IMG/VR virus record: IMGVR_UViG_3300031673_016569 | Location: 1-64,000 of that record | DNA from: a virus | Direction: 5' to 3' (one strand) | Length of the DNA: 64,000 bases | Shown: in pieces, positions 1 to 8,474 of the stretch | How the letters are laid out: every line of letters starts with the position of its first letter | Numbering within the stretch: position 1 is the first letter of the stretch | Translations under genes and position numbers: made by a program | Notes under the pieces: model-generated | What the model was told of the DNA's origin: nothing | The model's database searches: none | What the model saw: the letters and a program-made list of their open reading frames with translations, nothing else

Positions 1-2850
1 ATGACTCCCAGCGAATTCATCGCGAAATGGCATGACAACCAGCTTTCGGAGAGTGCCGGCGCGCAGGCGTTCTTCCTCGACCTGTGCGAAGTGCTGGGGG
101 TGAAGAAGCCAAACGACCCGGACAACTACTGCTTCGAGCGCGGCGCGACCCGTACCGGCGCCGGGCGCGGCTGGGCCGACGTGTGGAAGCGCAACTGCTT
201 CGCGTGGGAAAACAAAGGCCCGAATGGGGATCTGTCGAAGGCGCTGAAGCAACTTATGACGTACACGCTGGCGCTGGACAATCCCCCGCTGCTGATCGTC
301 TGTAACCGGGCGTTGATCGAGATTCACACCCACTTCACGGGAACCCCGTCCGAAATCCACACGATCCGGCTGGAAGACGTTGGCGCGCCGGAAAACCTGC
401 AAAAACTGCACTGGGTTTTCGACGCTCCAGAGAAGTTCCGACCCAACCGCACGGTGCTCGATGTCACACGCGAGGCCGCGGGCCGCTTTGCCGACATCGC
501 ACAGTCCATGCAGGCGCGTGGGCACCCACCGGACAAGATCGCCCACTTCCTGATCCAGTGCTTATTTTCCATGTTCGCCGAGGACGCCGGGTTGTTGCCC
601 GAGAAGCTTTTCGACCGAGTGGTCGGCAAGAGCGCCGGGAGTCCGGATAAGCTGACCGCGCGACTGGGCGAGCTGTTCAAGTCGATGCAGGCCGGCGGCG
701 ATTTCATGCTGGAGGACATTGCATGGTTCAACGGCGGCCTGTTCCAAGTTATTGAGCCAATTCCGTTGGACGAGTCCGAGGCCAAAGCCCTGCTCGCAGC
801 CTCGAACATGAACTGGAGCCACATCGAGCCGTCGATCTTCGGCACCATGTTCGAGCGCGGACTTGACCCGGCTATGCGCTCGCAGTTGGGAGCGAACTAC
901 ACGGACCCCGGCACTATCGGCAAAATCATCGACCCGGTGATCGTTCGGCCGCTCACCGCCGAGTGGGAGGCAGCCAAGGCGATCATCGATGAGGCCATGG
1001 CCAAGTACCATGCCGGCGGCAAAGGCTCACAGGCGGCCCATAAGACGGCACAGGAGACCTTCTTGCGCTTCATCGAGCGGCTGAAGAAGTTCCGCGTGCT
1101 CGACCCCGCCTGCGGGTCCGGCAACTTCCTGTACCTTGCCCTGCGGGCGTTGAAGGACTTGGAGCACCGCGCTAATCTCGACGCCGAGGCGCTCGGCCTG
1201 CACCGTCAAATCACCATCGAGACCAGCCCCGCAAACGTGCTAGGCATCGAGATCAATGCCTATGCCGCCGAGTTGGCGCGCGTCACGGTTTGGATCGGCG
1301 AGATTCAATGGATGCTGAAAAACGGCTACGAGATTCAGCGCAAGCCGATATTGGCACCTCTTGACCACATTCAATGTCGCGACGCCGTGCTGAATGCGGA
1401 TGGCACCGAGGCGGAATGGCCGGAGGCCGATGTGATTATCGGCAATCCACCATTTCTCGGCGACAAGAAGATGCGCAACGAGTTGGGAGACGAATACACG
1501 GAAGCACTGCGTAAATGCTACGCAGACCGCGTGCCTGGCGGCGCGGACTTGGTGACGTATTGGTTCGAGAAGGCGCGCGCTCGAATCGAATCTAGCAAGT
1601 GCCAGCGCGCCGGATTAGTTGCTACCAACTCGATACGGCAAAAGCGCAATCGTTCAGCGTTGGAACGCATTTGCAACAGTACACATATTTTCAACGCTTG
1701 GAGTGATGAAGAGTGGGTTAACCAAGGCGCTGCGGTGCGCGTTTCGCTGGTGTGCTTCGGCAATGCGCAAAGCGCGATGCTGGACGGAAGCACCGTTGAA
1801 TCTATCCACGCCGACCTGACGGCGGGAAACAATCTGACAGAAGCCAAGCCGCTCAAAGAAAATGCCGGATGGTCATATTTTGGATTGTGCTTGGCGGGTC
1901 CTTTCAAGGTATCGTCCGCCACGGCGCAAACGTGGTTGAGGTTGCCAAACCCGCATGGCAAACCCAATAGCGAGGTGTTAAAGCCAATCTACAACGGCTC
2001 CGACATCACACGCCGCTGGGCGGGGAATTGGGTGATCGATTTTGCTTTGATGGATGAACAGCAAGCGGCCTTATATGAAGCGCCATTTGCCTACGTCGTC
2101 GAGAAGGTCAAATCAGTGCGCGCAAACAACCGAGAGGTGATACGTGTCGAAAAATGGTGGCGGCATGGCAGGCCACGCCCGGAGTTGCGCGCCAAACTCG
2201 TCGGGTTACGACGCTATATCGCTACACCAGAAACGGCCAAGCATAGGATATTTACCTGGTTACCAATCTCGATTGCGCCCGAACATAAGCTCATTGTCGT
2301 TCCTAGACATGATGGCGCGACTCTTGGAATTCTGTCTTCTCGTTTTCATGTGCTTTGGGCAACTCGCTCAGGCGGGCATCTTGGCGTTGGAAACGATCCG
2401 GTTTATAGCTCCACTCGTTGTTTCGAGACCTTCCCGTTCCCCGAAGGAGTGACACCCAACCTCGCACCAGCCGATTACAGCAATCCCGCAGCCGCCGAGA
2501 TTGCCACCGCCGCGCAAGAATTGAACAAGCTGCGCGAGCACTGGCTTAACCCGCCAGAGTGGGTGGATTGGGTGCGCACATCCGAAGAAGAAAAGGCAGG
2601 CTATCCATTGCGCCCCGTTGCCAAACCGGGCCATGAAAACGACCTAAAAAAACACACCCTCACCAATCTCTACAACGCTCGCCCCGCGTGGCTGGACAAC
2701 GCCCACAAGACGCTAGATGCGGCAGTCGCCAAGGCTTACGACTGGAACGACTACGCACCAGGGATGTCGGACGAGGAAATCCTGCGTCGGTTGCTGGAAC
2801 TCAATCAGAGGCGGGTGTCTTCCAAAGGGGTATCCCTTTTGCTCCACTAA
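1..2850 (+). CDS. Type IIL restriction-methylation enzyme (MmeI-like)
   Basis: A single 949-residue polypeptide that should both cut DNA and methylate adenine. The N-terminus carries a D-x9-E-x-K nuclease motif (D60, E70, K72), the same spacing as in MmeI. The methyltransferase core has a SAM-binding motif DPACGSG near residues 368-374 and the catalytic NPPF at 482-485. A target-recognition and C-terminal helical region follow. The start matches the usual N-terminus of the family (MTPSEFIAKW), so the gene is probably complete although it begins at the window edge. Its last 12 or so codons lie in an inverted repeat of an inserted element (see 2816-3221), so the C-terminus is probably not ancestral. 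Length is slightly above that of MmeI. Confidence 0.9.
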   Translation: MTPSEFIAKWHDNQLSESAGAQAFFLDLCEVLGVKKPNDPDNYCFERGATRTGAGRGWADVWKRNCFAWENKGPNGDLSKALKQLMTYTLALDNPPLLIVCNRALIEIHTHFTGTPSEIHTIRLEDVGAPENLQKLHWVFDAPEKFRPNRTVLDVTREAAGRFADIAQSMQARGHPPDKIAHFLIQCLFSMFAEDAGLLPEKLFDRVVGKSAGSPDKLTARLGELFKSMQAGGDFMLEDIAWFNGGLFQVIEPIPLDESEAKALLAASNMNWSHIEPSIFGTMFERGLDPAMRSQLGANYTDPGTIGKIIDPVIVRPLTAEWEAAKAIIDEAMAKYHAGGKGSQAAHKTAQETFLRFIERLKKFRVLDPACGSGNFLYLALRALKDLEHRANLDAEALGLHRQITIETSPANVLGIEINAYAAELARVTVWIGEIQWMLKNGYEIQRKPILAPLDHIQCRDAVLNADGTEAEWPEADVIIGNPPFLGDKKMRNELGDEYTEALRKCYADRVPGGADLVTYWFEKARARIESSKCQRAGLVATNSIRQKRNRSALERICNSTHIFNAWSDEEWVNQGAAVRVSLVCFGNAQSAMLDGSTVESIHADLTAGNNLTEAKPLKENAGWSYFGLCLAGPFKVSSATAQTWLRLPNPHGKPNSEVLKPIYNGSDITRRWAGNWVIDFALMDEQQAALYEAPFAYVVEKVKSVRANNREVIRVEKWWRHGRPRPELRAKLVGLRRYIATPETAKHRIFTWLPISIAPEHKLIVVPRHDGATLGILSSRFHVLWATRSGGHLGVGNDPVYSSTRCFETFPFPEGVTPNLAPADYSNPAAAEIATAAQELNKLREHWLNPPEWVDWVRTSEEEKAGYPLRPVAKPGHENDLKKHTLTNLYNARPAWLDNAHKTLDAAVAKAYDWNDYAPGMSDEEILRRLLELNQRRVSSKGVSLLLH

Positions 2851-2863
2851 AATCAATAGGTAG
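2827..2863 (+). repeat. Left terminal inverted repeat
   Basis: Pairs with 3175-3212 in inverted orientation. It encodes the last codons and stop of the MmeI-like gene, so the stop codon at 2848-2850 is supplied by the element. Confidence 0.72.
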
Positions 2864-2870
2864 TGACTGC

Positions 2871-3137
2871 ATGCTATTCTCTCTCTACGGATCACAACTG
2901 ATAAGTGCGACCAACTTAAGAGCAATTAAAATGAATGTAAATTTTATTTATCCGACATCGGCAGCGAAAGTTCTTCTATCAAATGGAACAATTTCGATAG
3001 TTTTTTCAGGTTTCCCGAGTCCAGAAAATGGCATCCAGGTGGGATTGTCGCTCGATACTGCAAAACAGCTTTATCAAGCTCTCGGCCAGACAATTGAGGA
3101 TTGCAATGCGCGACCCACTTTGCTACCGAAGCATTAA
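2871..3137 (+). CDS. Small hypothetical protein inside the inverted-repeat element
   Basis: An 88-residue ORF lying entirely between the two inverted repeats. A second in-frame ATG at 2931 would give 68 residues starting MNVNFIYPTS and is equally plausible; neither start has a strong Shine-Dalgarno sequence. The pattern (beta-rich N-terminus, then a C-terminal helix with VGLSLDTAKQLYQAL) loosely resembles small DUF3467-type proteins, but I cannot assign it. Codon use is more AT-rich than in the flanking methyltransferase, consistent with import. It is the only candidate cargo of the element. Confidence 0.45.
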   Translation: MLFSLYGSQLISATNLRAIKMNVNFIYPTSAAKVLLSNGTISIVFSGFPSPENGIQVGLSLDTAKQLYQALGQTIEDCNARPTLLPKH

Positions 3138-3174
3138 TAGTTTTGCGTGCCATAATTTTTTCCTTTGATTAAAT

Positions 3175-3212
3175 CTACCTATTAGATTTCAGTGGAGCTA
3201 AAGGGATGCCCC
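3175..3212 (-). repeat. Right terminal inverted repeat
   Basis: Inverted partner of 2827-2863, followed directly by the second copy of TGTCTTCCA. If the element were removed, the MmeI-like frame would continue from the duplicated site and stop at a TAG at 3260-3262. Confidence 0.72.
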
Positions 3213-3385
3213 TGTCTTCCACCCTTGTTGCCGGTCGAGATTTGTCCTCTTGTCAAGTCTAGATGCAGCATTGCTAGTGCGTTCGTCATTCGCTCGCGCT
3301 GCGGGCGGGCCGCGCGTCGATGCCGGTTTCGGTGGGCCGATCCTGAACCGGTGCTGCCCTGGGAGTGGCGCAAGCGCACACATAA

Positions 3386-3565
3386 GGCAATCTAGTCGGG
3401 CAACAGAAAGCTATACTGAGCGCGTCCGAAAACGATGCCTTCGCAGGTTGGTTAGGCTGTGAGCTAAAGGGCCATTGGGCCGTGTGGGTCGATGCAAATT
3501 GGCGCGTCACCTTCACCTTCGAGGGTAAGGACTCGATCTTGGTCAACCACCGGGACTATCACTAG
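3386..3565 (+). pseudogene. higB: Truncated HigB-type toxin remnant
   Basis: This frame lacks a normal start (the upstream codon at 3383-3385 is a stop) but encodes a good HigB C-terminal half. The conserved pieces are LKGHWAVWVDANWRVTFTF and a terminal DYH, as in RelE/HigB mRNA interferases. The N-terminal half expected in a protein of about 92 residues is missing and was not found in other frames upstream. The stop lies 9 bp before the higA start, the normal toxin-antitoxin order and spacing. I infer a decayed toxin next to a surviving antitoxin. Confidence 0.65.
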
Positions 3566-3574
3566 GAGAGAGTT

Positions 3575-3859
3575 ATGGCACGCATGTATAACCCCCCGCA
3601 CCCGGGCGAGGTACTTCGAGAGTTCCTGCCGGAGGCAATGACCATCGAGGAAGTGGCGCGCCGGCTCGGCGTATCCCGCGTCCAATTGTCTCGGATTCTG
3701 AACGGCCGTTCGGCGATCTCGTCGGACATGGCCATCCGGATCGGCTTGCTGACCGAAACCACGCCGGAATCGTGGCTAGCAGGACAAACCAAATGGAATT
3801 TGTGGCGGGCATCGCAAAAACTGCGTCCGGCCGTCGAACCGTTCCGCCACGCGGCGTAA
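3575..3859 (+). CDS. higA: HigA-family antitoxin, Xre-type HTH
   Basis: 94 residues starting after an AGGAGAG ribosome-binding site. It has the family opening HPGEVLREFL and a helix-turn-helix of the form EVARRLGVSRVQLSRILNG near residues 25-45, then the WLAGQTKWNLW stretch typical of HigA. It would bind and neutralise HigB and repress its own promoter. Its toxin partner directly upstream is truncated, so it may now be an orphan antitoxin. Confidence 0.9.
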   Translation: MARMYNPPHPGEVLREFLPEAMTIEEVARRLGVSRVQLSRILNGRSAISSDMAIRIGLLTETTPESWLAGQTKWNLWRASQKLRPAVEPFRHAA

Positions 3860-4055
3860 CGGCCGCGACTAGGACGCACACGGACGGCATCAGCCCAATC
3901 CGGACAATCTTCGCGAACCGCCCGCGGAAAGAGTAGGATTATCGCAATGGGGAATTCAATGTACCCACACCCCTCCTGCTACCCGAACACCGGCACCCCG
4001 GTTGTTTGGCGAATTTCCGATACCGTAGCCTCAAACCCAAAAAAGGAGACACAGC

Positions 4056-4517
4056 ATGGGTTACATTGAGAGCAATCTAATGGCTGACGAGCGAGTTCTT
4101 CACCAAGCAAAATTGCACTGGGTAGTATTTCTCTGGCCTGCTATTTGGTTCATCGTTGCAATAATCTTTTTCAGCGGACAAGGCAAAGACGACACAGCCG
4201 GAGCTTGGTGTCTCTTAATTTCGTTCATCACAGGTGCCGCCGAAATTATTAACTATACGACATCTGAATTCGGATTAACAAACAAACGTGTTATTGCGAA
4301 AGTTGGCTTCATCCGCAGAAATTCAATTGAGGTATTGCTAACCAAGGTTGAGGGCATTAACGTGAGTCAAGGCATCATGGGCAGGATTCTGGGGTTTGGA
4401 TCTATCACAATAAGCGGCACAGGCGGCACAAAAGATCCGTTTCATAAGATACGCGCACCTCTTGAATTCAGGAAAAAGGTCCAGGAACAAATTGCCGTCG
4501 TACAAGATTCAAAATAA
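4056..4517 (+). CDS. PH domain (bPH2/YdbS-like) membrane protein
   Basis: 153 residues with a clear AAAGGAG ribosome-binding site. Two hydrophobic segments (about residues 22-40 and 50-65) are followed by a bacterial PH-like domain: LTNKRVIAKVGFIRRNSIEVLLTKVEGI, split here only by eye, then GFGSITISGTGG. This layout is typical of DUF304/bPH_2 proteins of unknown function. Base composition is lower in GC than the prophage genes to the right. It is the first of three lower-GC genes in the same direction. Confidence 0.75.
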   Translation: MGYIESNLMADERVLHQAKLHWVVFLWPAIWFIVAIIFFSGQGKDDTAGAWCLLISFITGAAEIINYTTSEFGLTNKRVIAKVGFIRRNSIEVLLTKVEGINVSQGIMGRILGFGSITISGTGGTKDPFHKIRAPLEFRKKVQEQIAVVQDSK

Positions 4518-4563
4518 TACTTGAGATAATCGCACAACATACCCCTCGACATAGGAGATCACC

Positions 4564-4689
4564 ATGAAAGCCGCCGCGCCACAAACCCCTTCTGCTATAT
4601 TCCCAACGACAACAGCCTCAGCTGGTAGCCGCAAACAAGCGTCCACAGGTCTTCGCATAAGACAAGAGGCAGCGGGAGAACATCGATGA
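4564..4689 (+). CDS. Short upstream ORF (41 residues), coupled to the next gene
   Basis: Begins at an ATG eight bases after a strong AGGAGA site. Its TGA overlaps the ATG of the next gene (ATGA at 4686-4689). The peptide has no recognisable domain. The good ribosome site and the overlap suggest it is translated, either as a small protein or as a leader that couples translation to the secreted-protein gene. Confidence 0.45.
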   Translation: MKAAAPQTPSAIFPTTTASAGSRKQASTGLRIRQEAAGEHR

Positions 4690-5273
4690 GATCAGAAACA
4701 AGCCATTCAAACTGTGCCGGCCTTAATCAAACGGCTCTGGTATTTTGCACGTGTGTCCTTATGTCCATATCGGCAAATGCACAAACATCGGGACCCTCGA
4801 CGGCACAGGTGCAATCCCCAGACACTCACGCTGCCTTAGATTTCGCAATCGCGTTTTTCAAAGCCCATCTTTTCGAGTGCAACGGCGCGCGATTTGTTGC
4901 ACGCCGGAATCCGCCAGATTTCGACTACGTGTACCAATTACTCGATCCGAGAGTTGCCGTCCAGCCCACAAACGCCCCTAGCGAAATTGATAAACTGAAT
5001 GGACTTGAATGGCGGGGCCGCATGATCTTAGTAGCGAAGGCAGCAAGAAACGTAGACTTTGAATTCAACCGCGATGCGAAAGGCCATCCAACTGAGGAAG
5101 CTTCTAATTTTGGGGAATGGAACCAGTGGTTTGATCCAATGAAACCTCCTGCCTTCGTAACAAACCTTGAGAAGAGACGAGGCGAATGGAAGACTGTTCC
5201 TAATTATTTTGCCGGGCAGGGAGATTACTTAAAACCCGTAGATTGCACCATTCTTCTCACACCACCAAAATAG
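4686..5273 (+). CDS. Putative secreted protein of unknown function
   Basis: 195 residues. The N-terminus has a hydrophobic stretch (about residues 15-30) ending in SANA-Q, a plausible Sec signal peptidase site. The mature part is rich in aromatic and charged residues with two cysteines that could pair. I do not recognise a family. The start overlaps the stop of a 41-residue ORF. Composition is lower in GC than the surroundings, like the genes on either side. Confidence 0.55.
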   Translation: MRSETSHSNCAGLNQTALVFCTCVLMSISANAQTSGPSTAQVQSPDTHAALDFAIAFFKAHLFECNGARFVARRNPPDFDYVYQLLDPRVAVQPTNAPSEIDKLNGLEWRGRMILVAKAARNVDFEFNRDAKGHPTEEASNFGEWNQWFDPMKPPAFVTNLEKRRGEWKTVPNYFAGQGDYLKPVDCTILLTPPK

Positions 5274-5355
5274 CCCCGAAACTCCACAGGCCGAGCACTA
5301 GACACCCTAACTGACCGAAGCGACTCGTCCAAGAACGAAAGAAGGAGGCGGCGGT

Positions 5356-5862
5356 ATGGCAGAATTCAAAGTAGAGGGACCGTTTCCCTTGCGTCGAGAG
5401 AAGCGCCCGGCCGGGAATGTCATCGTCAAGGACGGTTTCTGGGACTCTTCAAAGAAATTACCCACGCTCCAAGAAAAGGTTGGAGTTTACGTATTCGCAA
5501 TAAAACCGCCCAGGACTAAAATCTATACACCCTGCTACGTCGGGCAAGCCAAACACAGCTTCAAGAAGGAAGTGCTAAGTGACCATAAGCTTGGAAAGTA
5601 CAACAATGCCTTGACCCGACGGAAAAAAGGCGCCCCCTACCTTTTCTTGCTTGTCCACCCAAACCAAAGAACAAATATTACGCAGATAAGAGATCTAGAG
5701 AACTACCTTATCATGATGGGGTTCGCAGCAAACCATCAGATCGAGAACGATAAGGGCGCGAAACTTCCGGAATGGGGCATTTCCGGCGTTATTCGAACCA
5801 CCACTAAAAAGGCATCGGCCCAGGCTAAAAAGCTGAAAGCAATGTTCCGGATTAAGACCTGA
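5356..5862 (+). CDS. GIY-YIG-like protein
   Basis: 168 residues behind an AAGGAGG ribosome site. The motif pair GVY (near residue 42) and YVG (near residue 62, CYVGQAKHSF) is the spacing of a GIY-YIG nuclease fold, followed by a helix ending in RDLENYLI, where the catalytic glutamate of the family normally sits. The C-terminus is lysine-rich, which would suit nucleic-acid binding. Whether it is catalytically active cannot be told from the sequence alone. No partner gene is apparent. Confidence 0.55.
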   Translation: MAEFKVEGPFPLRREKRPAGNVIVKDGFWDSSKKLPTLQEKVGVYVFAIKPPRTKIYTPCYVGQAKHSFKKEVLSDHKLGKYNNALTRRKKGAPYLFLLVHPNQRTNITQIRDLENYLIMMGFAANHQIENDKGAKLPEWGISGVIRTTTKKASAQAKKLKAMFRIKT

Positions 5863-6031
5863 ACGCAAATAATGTCCCCCGGAGAGCGACAACGCCGCCA
5901 ATAGCCACCGGGGTGAGCCCATCCACCTGAAACGCGTGTTTGAGGTGCAGATACTCGACTTCGCAAGCTGCTCACCCCGCGCTCCAGGCCTCCGGCCTGC
6001 TGACCCCCCCGCCTGCAGAAAAGAGATCGGC

Positions 6032-6710
6032 CTAGAGCGCGTCAACTTCGAGCATCACTACAAGCTCGGTTTTGTCGCCGGTCCCGGTCGAAGACTGGAA
6101 GAACTTAGGCAGCCAAGGCGAGCCGCTCTTTGTGTCGGTGTCGTCGGACTGATCCAGGCCCCCGAGGAAAACCACTTCCCCCGCGTGCAGGCCCACCACC
6201 GAGGACACCGAGCGCGTAAGCAAGGTCGGAGAGCCATTGACCCCCGTGGTGGTATTAGCGAAGTCGGAGATTTCCTGTTTCAACGTGACGCGAATCACCC
6301 CGGCCAGCACCACCGGCGAGATATTGAGCGACACGCCAGACGACTGATAATTGACGCTCTGCACCGGCTGCCCCGAGGCCGTGACCGTGAGCGCACCGAG
6401 CACCGGCACATCCTGCCCGACCATGACCCGGGCCGACTCCCCCGAGGTAACGCGCAGCGTAGGCGAGGACACCAGCTTAAAGCGCGAATCGGAGGCGAGC
6501 TTAGACACCGCCATGGAAAACCCGCCTTTCGTGAACGCCAGCACCGGCGCCGCCACCGAGCCGACGCCGCCCACCAGCGTACCGCCCAGGATGTTGAGCG
6601 CGATCTGAACCCCGCTCGAATCGTCTTTTGTGGTCTGACCTCGAACACAGGCGCCTTGACCAGGACCTCCGGCGCCGCGACATCGAGCGAGGCGCACAAG
6701 GAGCTCAGCC
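6032..6710 (-). pseudogene. Frameshifted, 5'-truncated secretin of filamentous-phage pI type
   Basis: The 3' part (6032 to about 6640) encodes a secretin C-terminal domain: VSSPTLRVTSGESARVMVGQ-type N-terminal strand, SGVSLNISPVVL, then VPVLGALTV and FLGGLDQ, as in pI/GspD/PilQ outer-membrane channels. The upstream stretch ASLDVAAPEVLVKAPVFEV lies in a different frame; the two join near 6632-6645, which implies a small deletion. The N-terminal N-domains are absent: similarity starts abruptly near 6710, directly against the prophage. I infer a dead inovirus remnant cut by the prophage boundary. Confidence 0.7.
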
Positions 6711-6800
6711 GAACACCCACAGGGCCAGGGTGTAGAAAACCACCGAGAGCGCAAGCCAATGCACCATCCTCAATTTGTCGCTAACCACCGGTGAGATCAT
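6705..6800 (-). CDS. 31-residue single-pass membrane peptide
   Basis: ATG at 6798-6800, coupled by an ATGA overlap to a 17-residue ORF upstream. The peptide is a charged N-terminus (MISPVVSDKLRMVHW) and one hydrophobic segment ending LALWVFG. It is the last gene of the prophage late strand, after the tail fibres, a position where phages often carry lysis genes. A holin-like role is only a guess. The stop abuts the secretin remnant, so the gene may have been shortened at the prophage edge. Confidence 0.4.
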   Translation of the reverse strand: MISPVVSDKLRMVHWLALSVVFYTLALWVFG

Positions 6801-6850
6801 TTGCACCCTTTCGCGCCTATGGCGCCGTGCCGCCAGTCACGTCGTTCCAT
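6797..6850 (-). CDS. 17-residue leader ORF with strong ribosome site
   Basis: Begins after a GAAGGAGCTGTA ribosome site and ends in an ATGA overlap with the membrane peptide gene. The peptide (MERRDWRHGAIGAKGCK) has no known motif. It may be a translational coupling leader or the stump of a longer gene. Confidence 0.3.
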   Translation of the reverse strand: MERRDWRHGAIGAKGCK

Positions 6851-6944
6851 TACAGCTCCTTCGATTTCGATTTACGCGTTCTATGGCGCGTCAAGCGGCA
6901 CCGCCAATTTCGGCGCGACTGCGTTTGCTCACGCCACCCACCGG

Positions 6945-8474
6945 TTACAGCGCAAATGCCGCCGTCGGCGGTGTAAAGGGCGCCGTGTAGCGCGCGACGC
7001 CCTTCGTTATACGAAGTTCGTCAATATAGCCATGGAGAAATGATGCGGCCGGTTGCCCGTCCTGATACCCCACATAAACCGGCTTTCCGCCGTCATACAT
7101 CGTCGCCGCCGGTGCCGACCATTCTTGTGCCCCATCCACAAATCCCAAGCACGTTGACCCACTTTTCACCAGCGCGAAATGGTGCCATGCGTTCAACGTC
7201 ATCGCCGTCGTGCCGGTGTACCCGGTGCCGGGGTTCGAAACACCGTTGCCGTTTCCTAACCACACGACCAATTTCCCCGCCGGTGTAATCGCAACATCCC
7301 ATTGCATATACGACACGCCAGCGATGCCATCTTTCCCGACGATTTCCATATTGCCCGAGGTCAGGCTCGTCAGATAAACCCACCCTTCGATGGTGAAATC
7401 AACGCCGACCAAATTCAGCGCCGCGGAATGGGGCGTCGTCAGATATGACCCGGCCCCATCGAAAGCGCCGCTTGCGCTGCCGAACTGTTTTTGCGCCGTG
7501 CTGATGTGCGCATTGCCATACGCCGTGAAAATATTGGGCGATGCGCAAGAGTCGGTGAACGTCGTGGAAGCGTCGGCACCCTCGAAATGCAACAGCGAAA
7601 CGACGTTTGCGGCGAATGGGTCGGGTGCCGGCGCCGGCGTCGGATACCGAATAATGACGACACCGCTGCCGCCACTCCACGCGGCGCCACCACCACCGCC
7701 GCCGCCTAGACCGTCCGTGCCGTTCGAATTCGAACCGCCGCCGCCGACGCCGCCGGTTCCAGAAAAATTTACACCCGCTGCGGTTAAGCCTTCGCCAGCA
7801 CCGCCCCCGGCGTATGTAACCGACGCGCCGCTAATTGAATTGGCCGTGCCGGCGCCACCGTCGCCAGGCGTTTGTTGGGTGGACGGCGCGTTGCTACCGG
7901 ATGCGTCGGTGCCAATGCCGGATGCGCCACCACCACCACCACCGGCCACCCATCCCCCGATGCCGCTGCCGGTGATAGATTTACCGCCGTTCCCGCCTTG
8001 GCTACCGGTGCCGCCTAATGCCTGCCCCGCGGGGATTCCCTGTGTGCCGCCACCGCCACCGCAACCGCCGTCGGCGCCGTTGTCGATGTAACTCGTATAT
8101 GCGCCACCGCGCCCGCCGCCATACGCCGTGATGGTATCAAACACCGAATTGCCGCCGTTCGTGTGCGGCGCGCCGCCAGCACCGACCGTGACGGCATAGG
8201 CGCCAGCGGCGACCGGGTGCGCCGTGACATATTGGAAACCGCCACCACCACCCCCACCGTCACGAAGATTCCCGCCCCCGCCCCCGCCGCCGCCAACCGC
8301 CAGCACATCGACCGTTCCGCTGCCGGTGACTGTGAACGTCCCGCCAGCGGTGAAAGTGTGAACGGTGTACGCGCCGTCCGTGGTGATGGTGCCGCCGGTC
8401 GCAACCATACCGACGGGCGCAAGCGCCGCCCGCACCGCCATCACCATCGCGTTCAGGCAGCCCGGCACAGTCAT
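6945..8474 (-). CDS. Tail fibre-like protein: glycine-rich domain plus LamG/ConA-like domain
   Basis: 509 residues in two parts. Residues about 30-285 are glycine-rich runs (GGGGGGGG, GGGGAGG) typical of phage glycine-rich receptor-binding modules. Residues about 290-505 form a concanavalin A/LamG-3-like domain with SLLHFEGADASTTFTDSC and an ending of the form GYIDELRITKGVARYT, both standard in that family. It should bind host surface glycans at the virion tip. The start overlaps the end of the upstream fibre gene by four bases. The GC-rich triplet runs create long spurious open frames on the other strand. Confidence 0.85.
   Translation of the reverse strand: MTVPGCLNAMVMAVRAALAPVGMVATGGTITTDGAYTVHTFTAGGTFTVTGSGTVDVLAVGGGGGGGGNLRDGGGGGGGFQYVTAHPVAAGAYAVTVGAGGAPHTNGGNSVFDTITAYGGGRGGAYTSYIDNGADGGCGGGGGTQGIPAGQALGGTGSQGGNGGKSITGSGIGGWVAGGGGGGASGIGTDASGSNAPSTQQTPGDGGAGTANSISGASVTYAGGGAGEGLTAAGVNFSGTGGVGGGGSNSNGTDGLGGGGGGGAAWSGGSGVVIIRYPTPAPAPDPFAANVVSLLHFEGADASTTFTDSCASPNIFTAYGNAHISTAQKQFGSASGAFDGAGSYLTTPHSAALNLVGVDFTIEGWVYLTSLTSGNMEIVGKDGIAGVSYMQWDVAITPAGKLVVWLGNGNGVSNPGTGYTGTTAMTLNAWHHFALVKSGSTCLGFVDGAQEWSAPAATMYDGGKPVYVGYQDGQPAASFLHGYIDELRITKGVARYTAPFTPPTAAFAL

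Larger units (their letters stand above)
2816..3221. mobile_element. Small inverted-repeat element with target-site duplication
   Basis: Two near-identical inverted repeats of about 38-40 bp face each other: 2827-2863 (starting GGGGTATCCC) and 3175-3212 (ending GGGATGCCCC). Only a few mismatches and a 1-base indel separate them. Immediately outside lies a direct repeat TGTCTTCCA (2816-2824 and 3213-3221), which reads as an 8-9 bp target duplication. Two extra A residues on the left fall between the duplication and the repeat. The interior is about 310 bp and holds one small ORF but no transposase, so this looks like a non-autonomous (MITE-like) element with a passenger. It interrupts the 3' end of the MmeI-like gene. 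Family unknown. Confidence 0.72.

Noticed and set aside
3250-3462. 70-residue ORF between the element and higB
   Set aside because: No ribosome site, no family resemblance and overlap with the higB remnant; it looks like chance reading of GC-rich DNA.
5863-6031. Zot-like gene downstream of the secretin remnant
   Set aside because: In filamentous phages a zot-type gene often follows pI, but no frame here resembles one.
6700-6800. Second copy of the tRNA-Arg attachment core at the left prophage edge
   Set aside because: I compared this edge with 54555-54614 by eye and found no matching core. The left boundary is therefore placed only by gene content.
7400-8100. Proline-rich protein on the + strand
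   Set aside because: It is the reverse reading of glycine-rich codons in the tail fibre gene and has no ribosome site or family.
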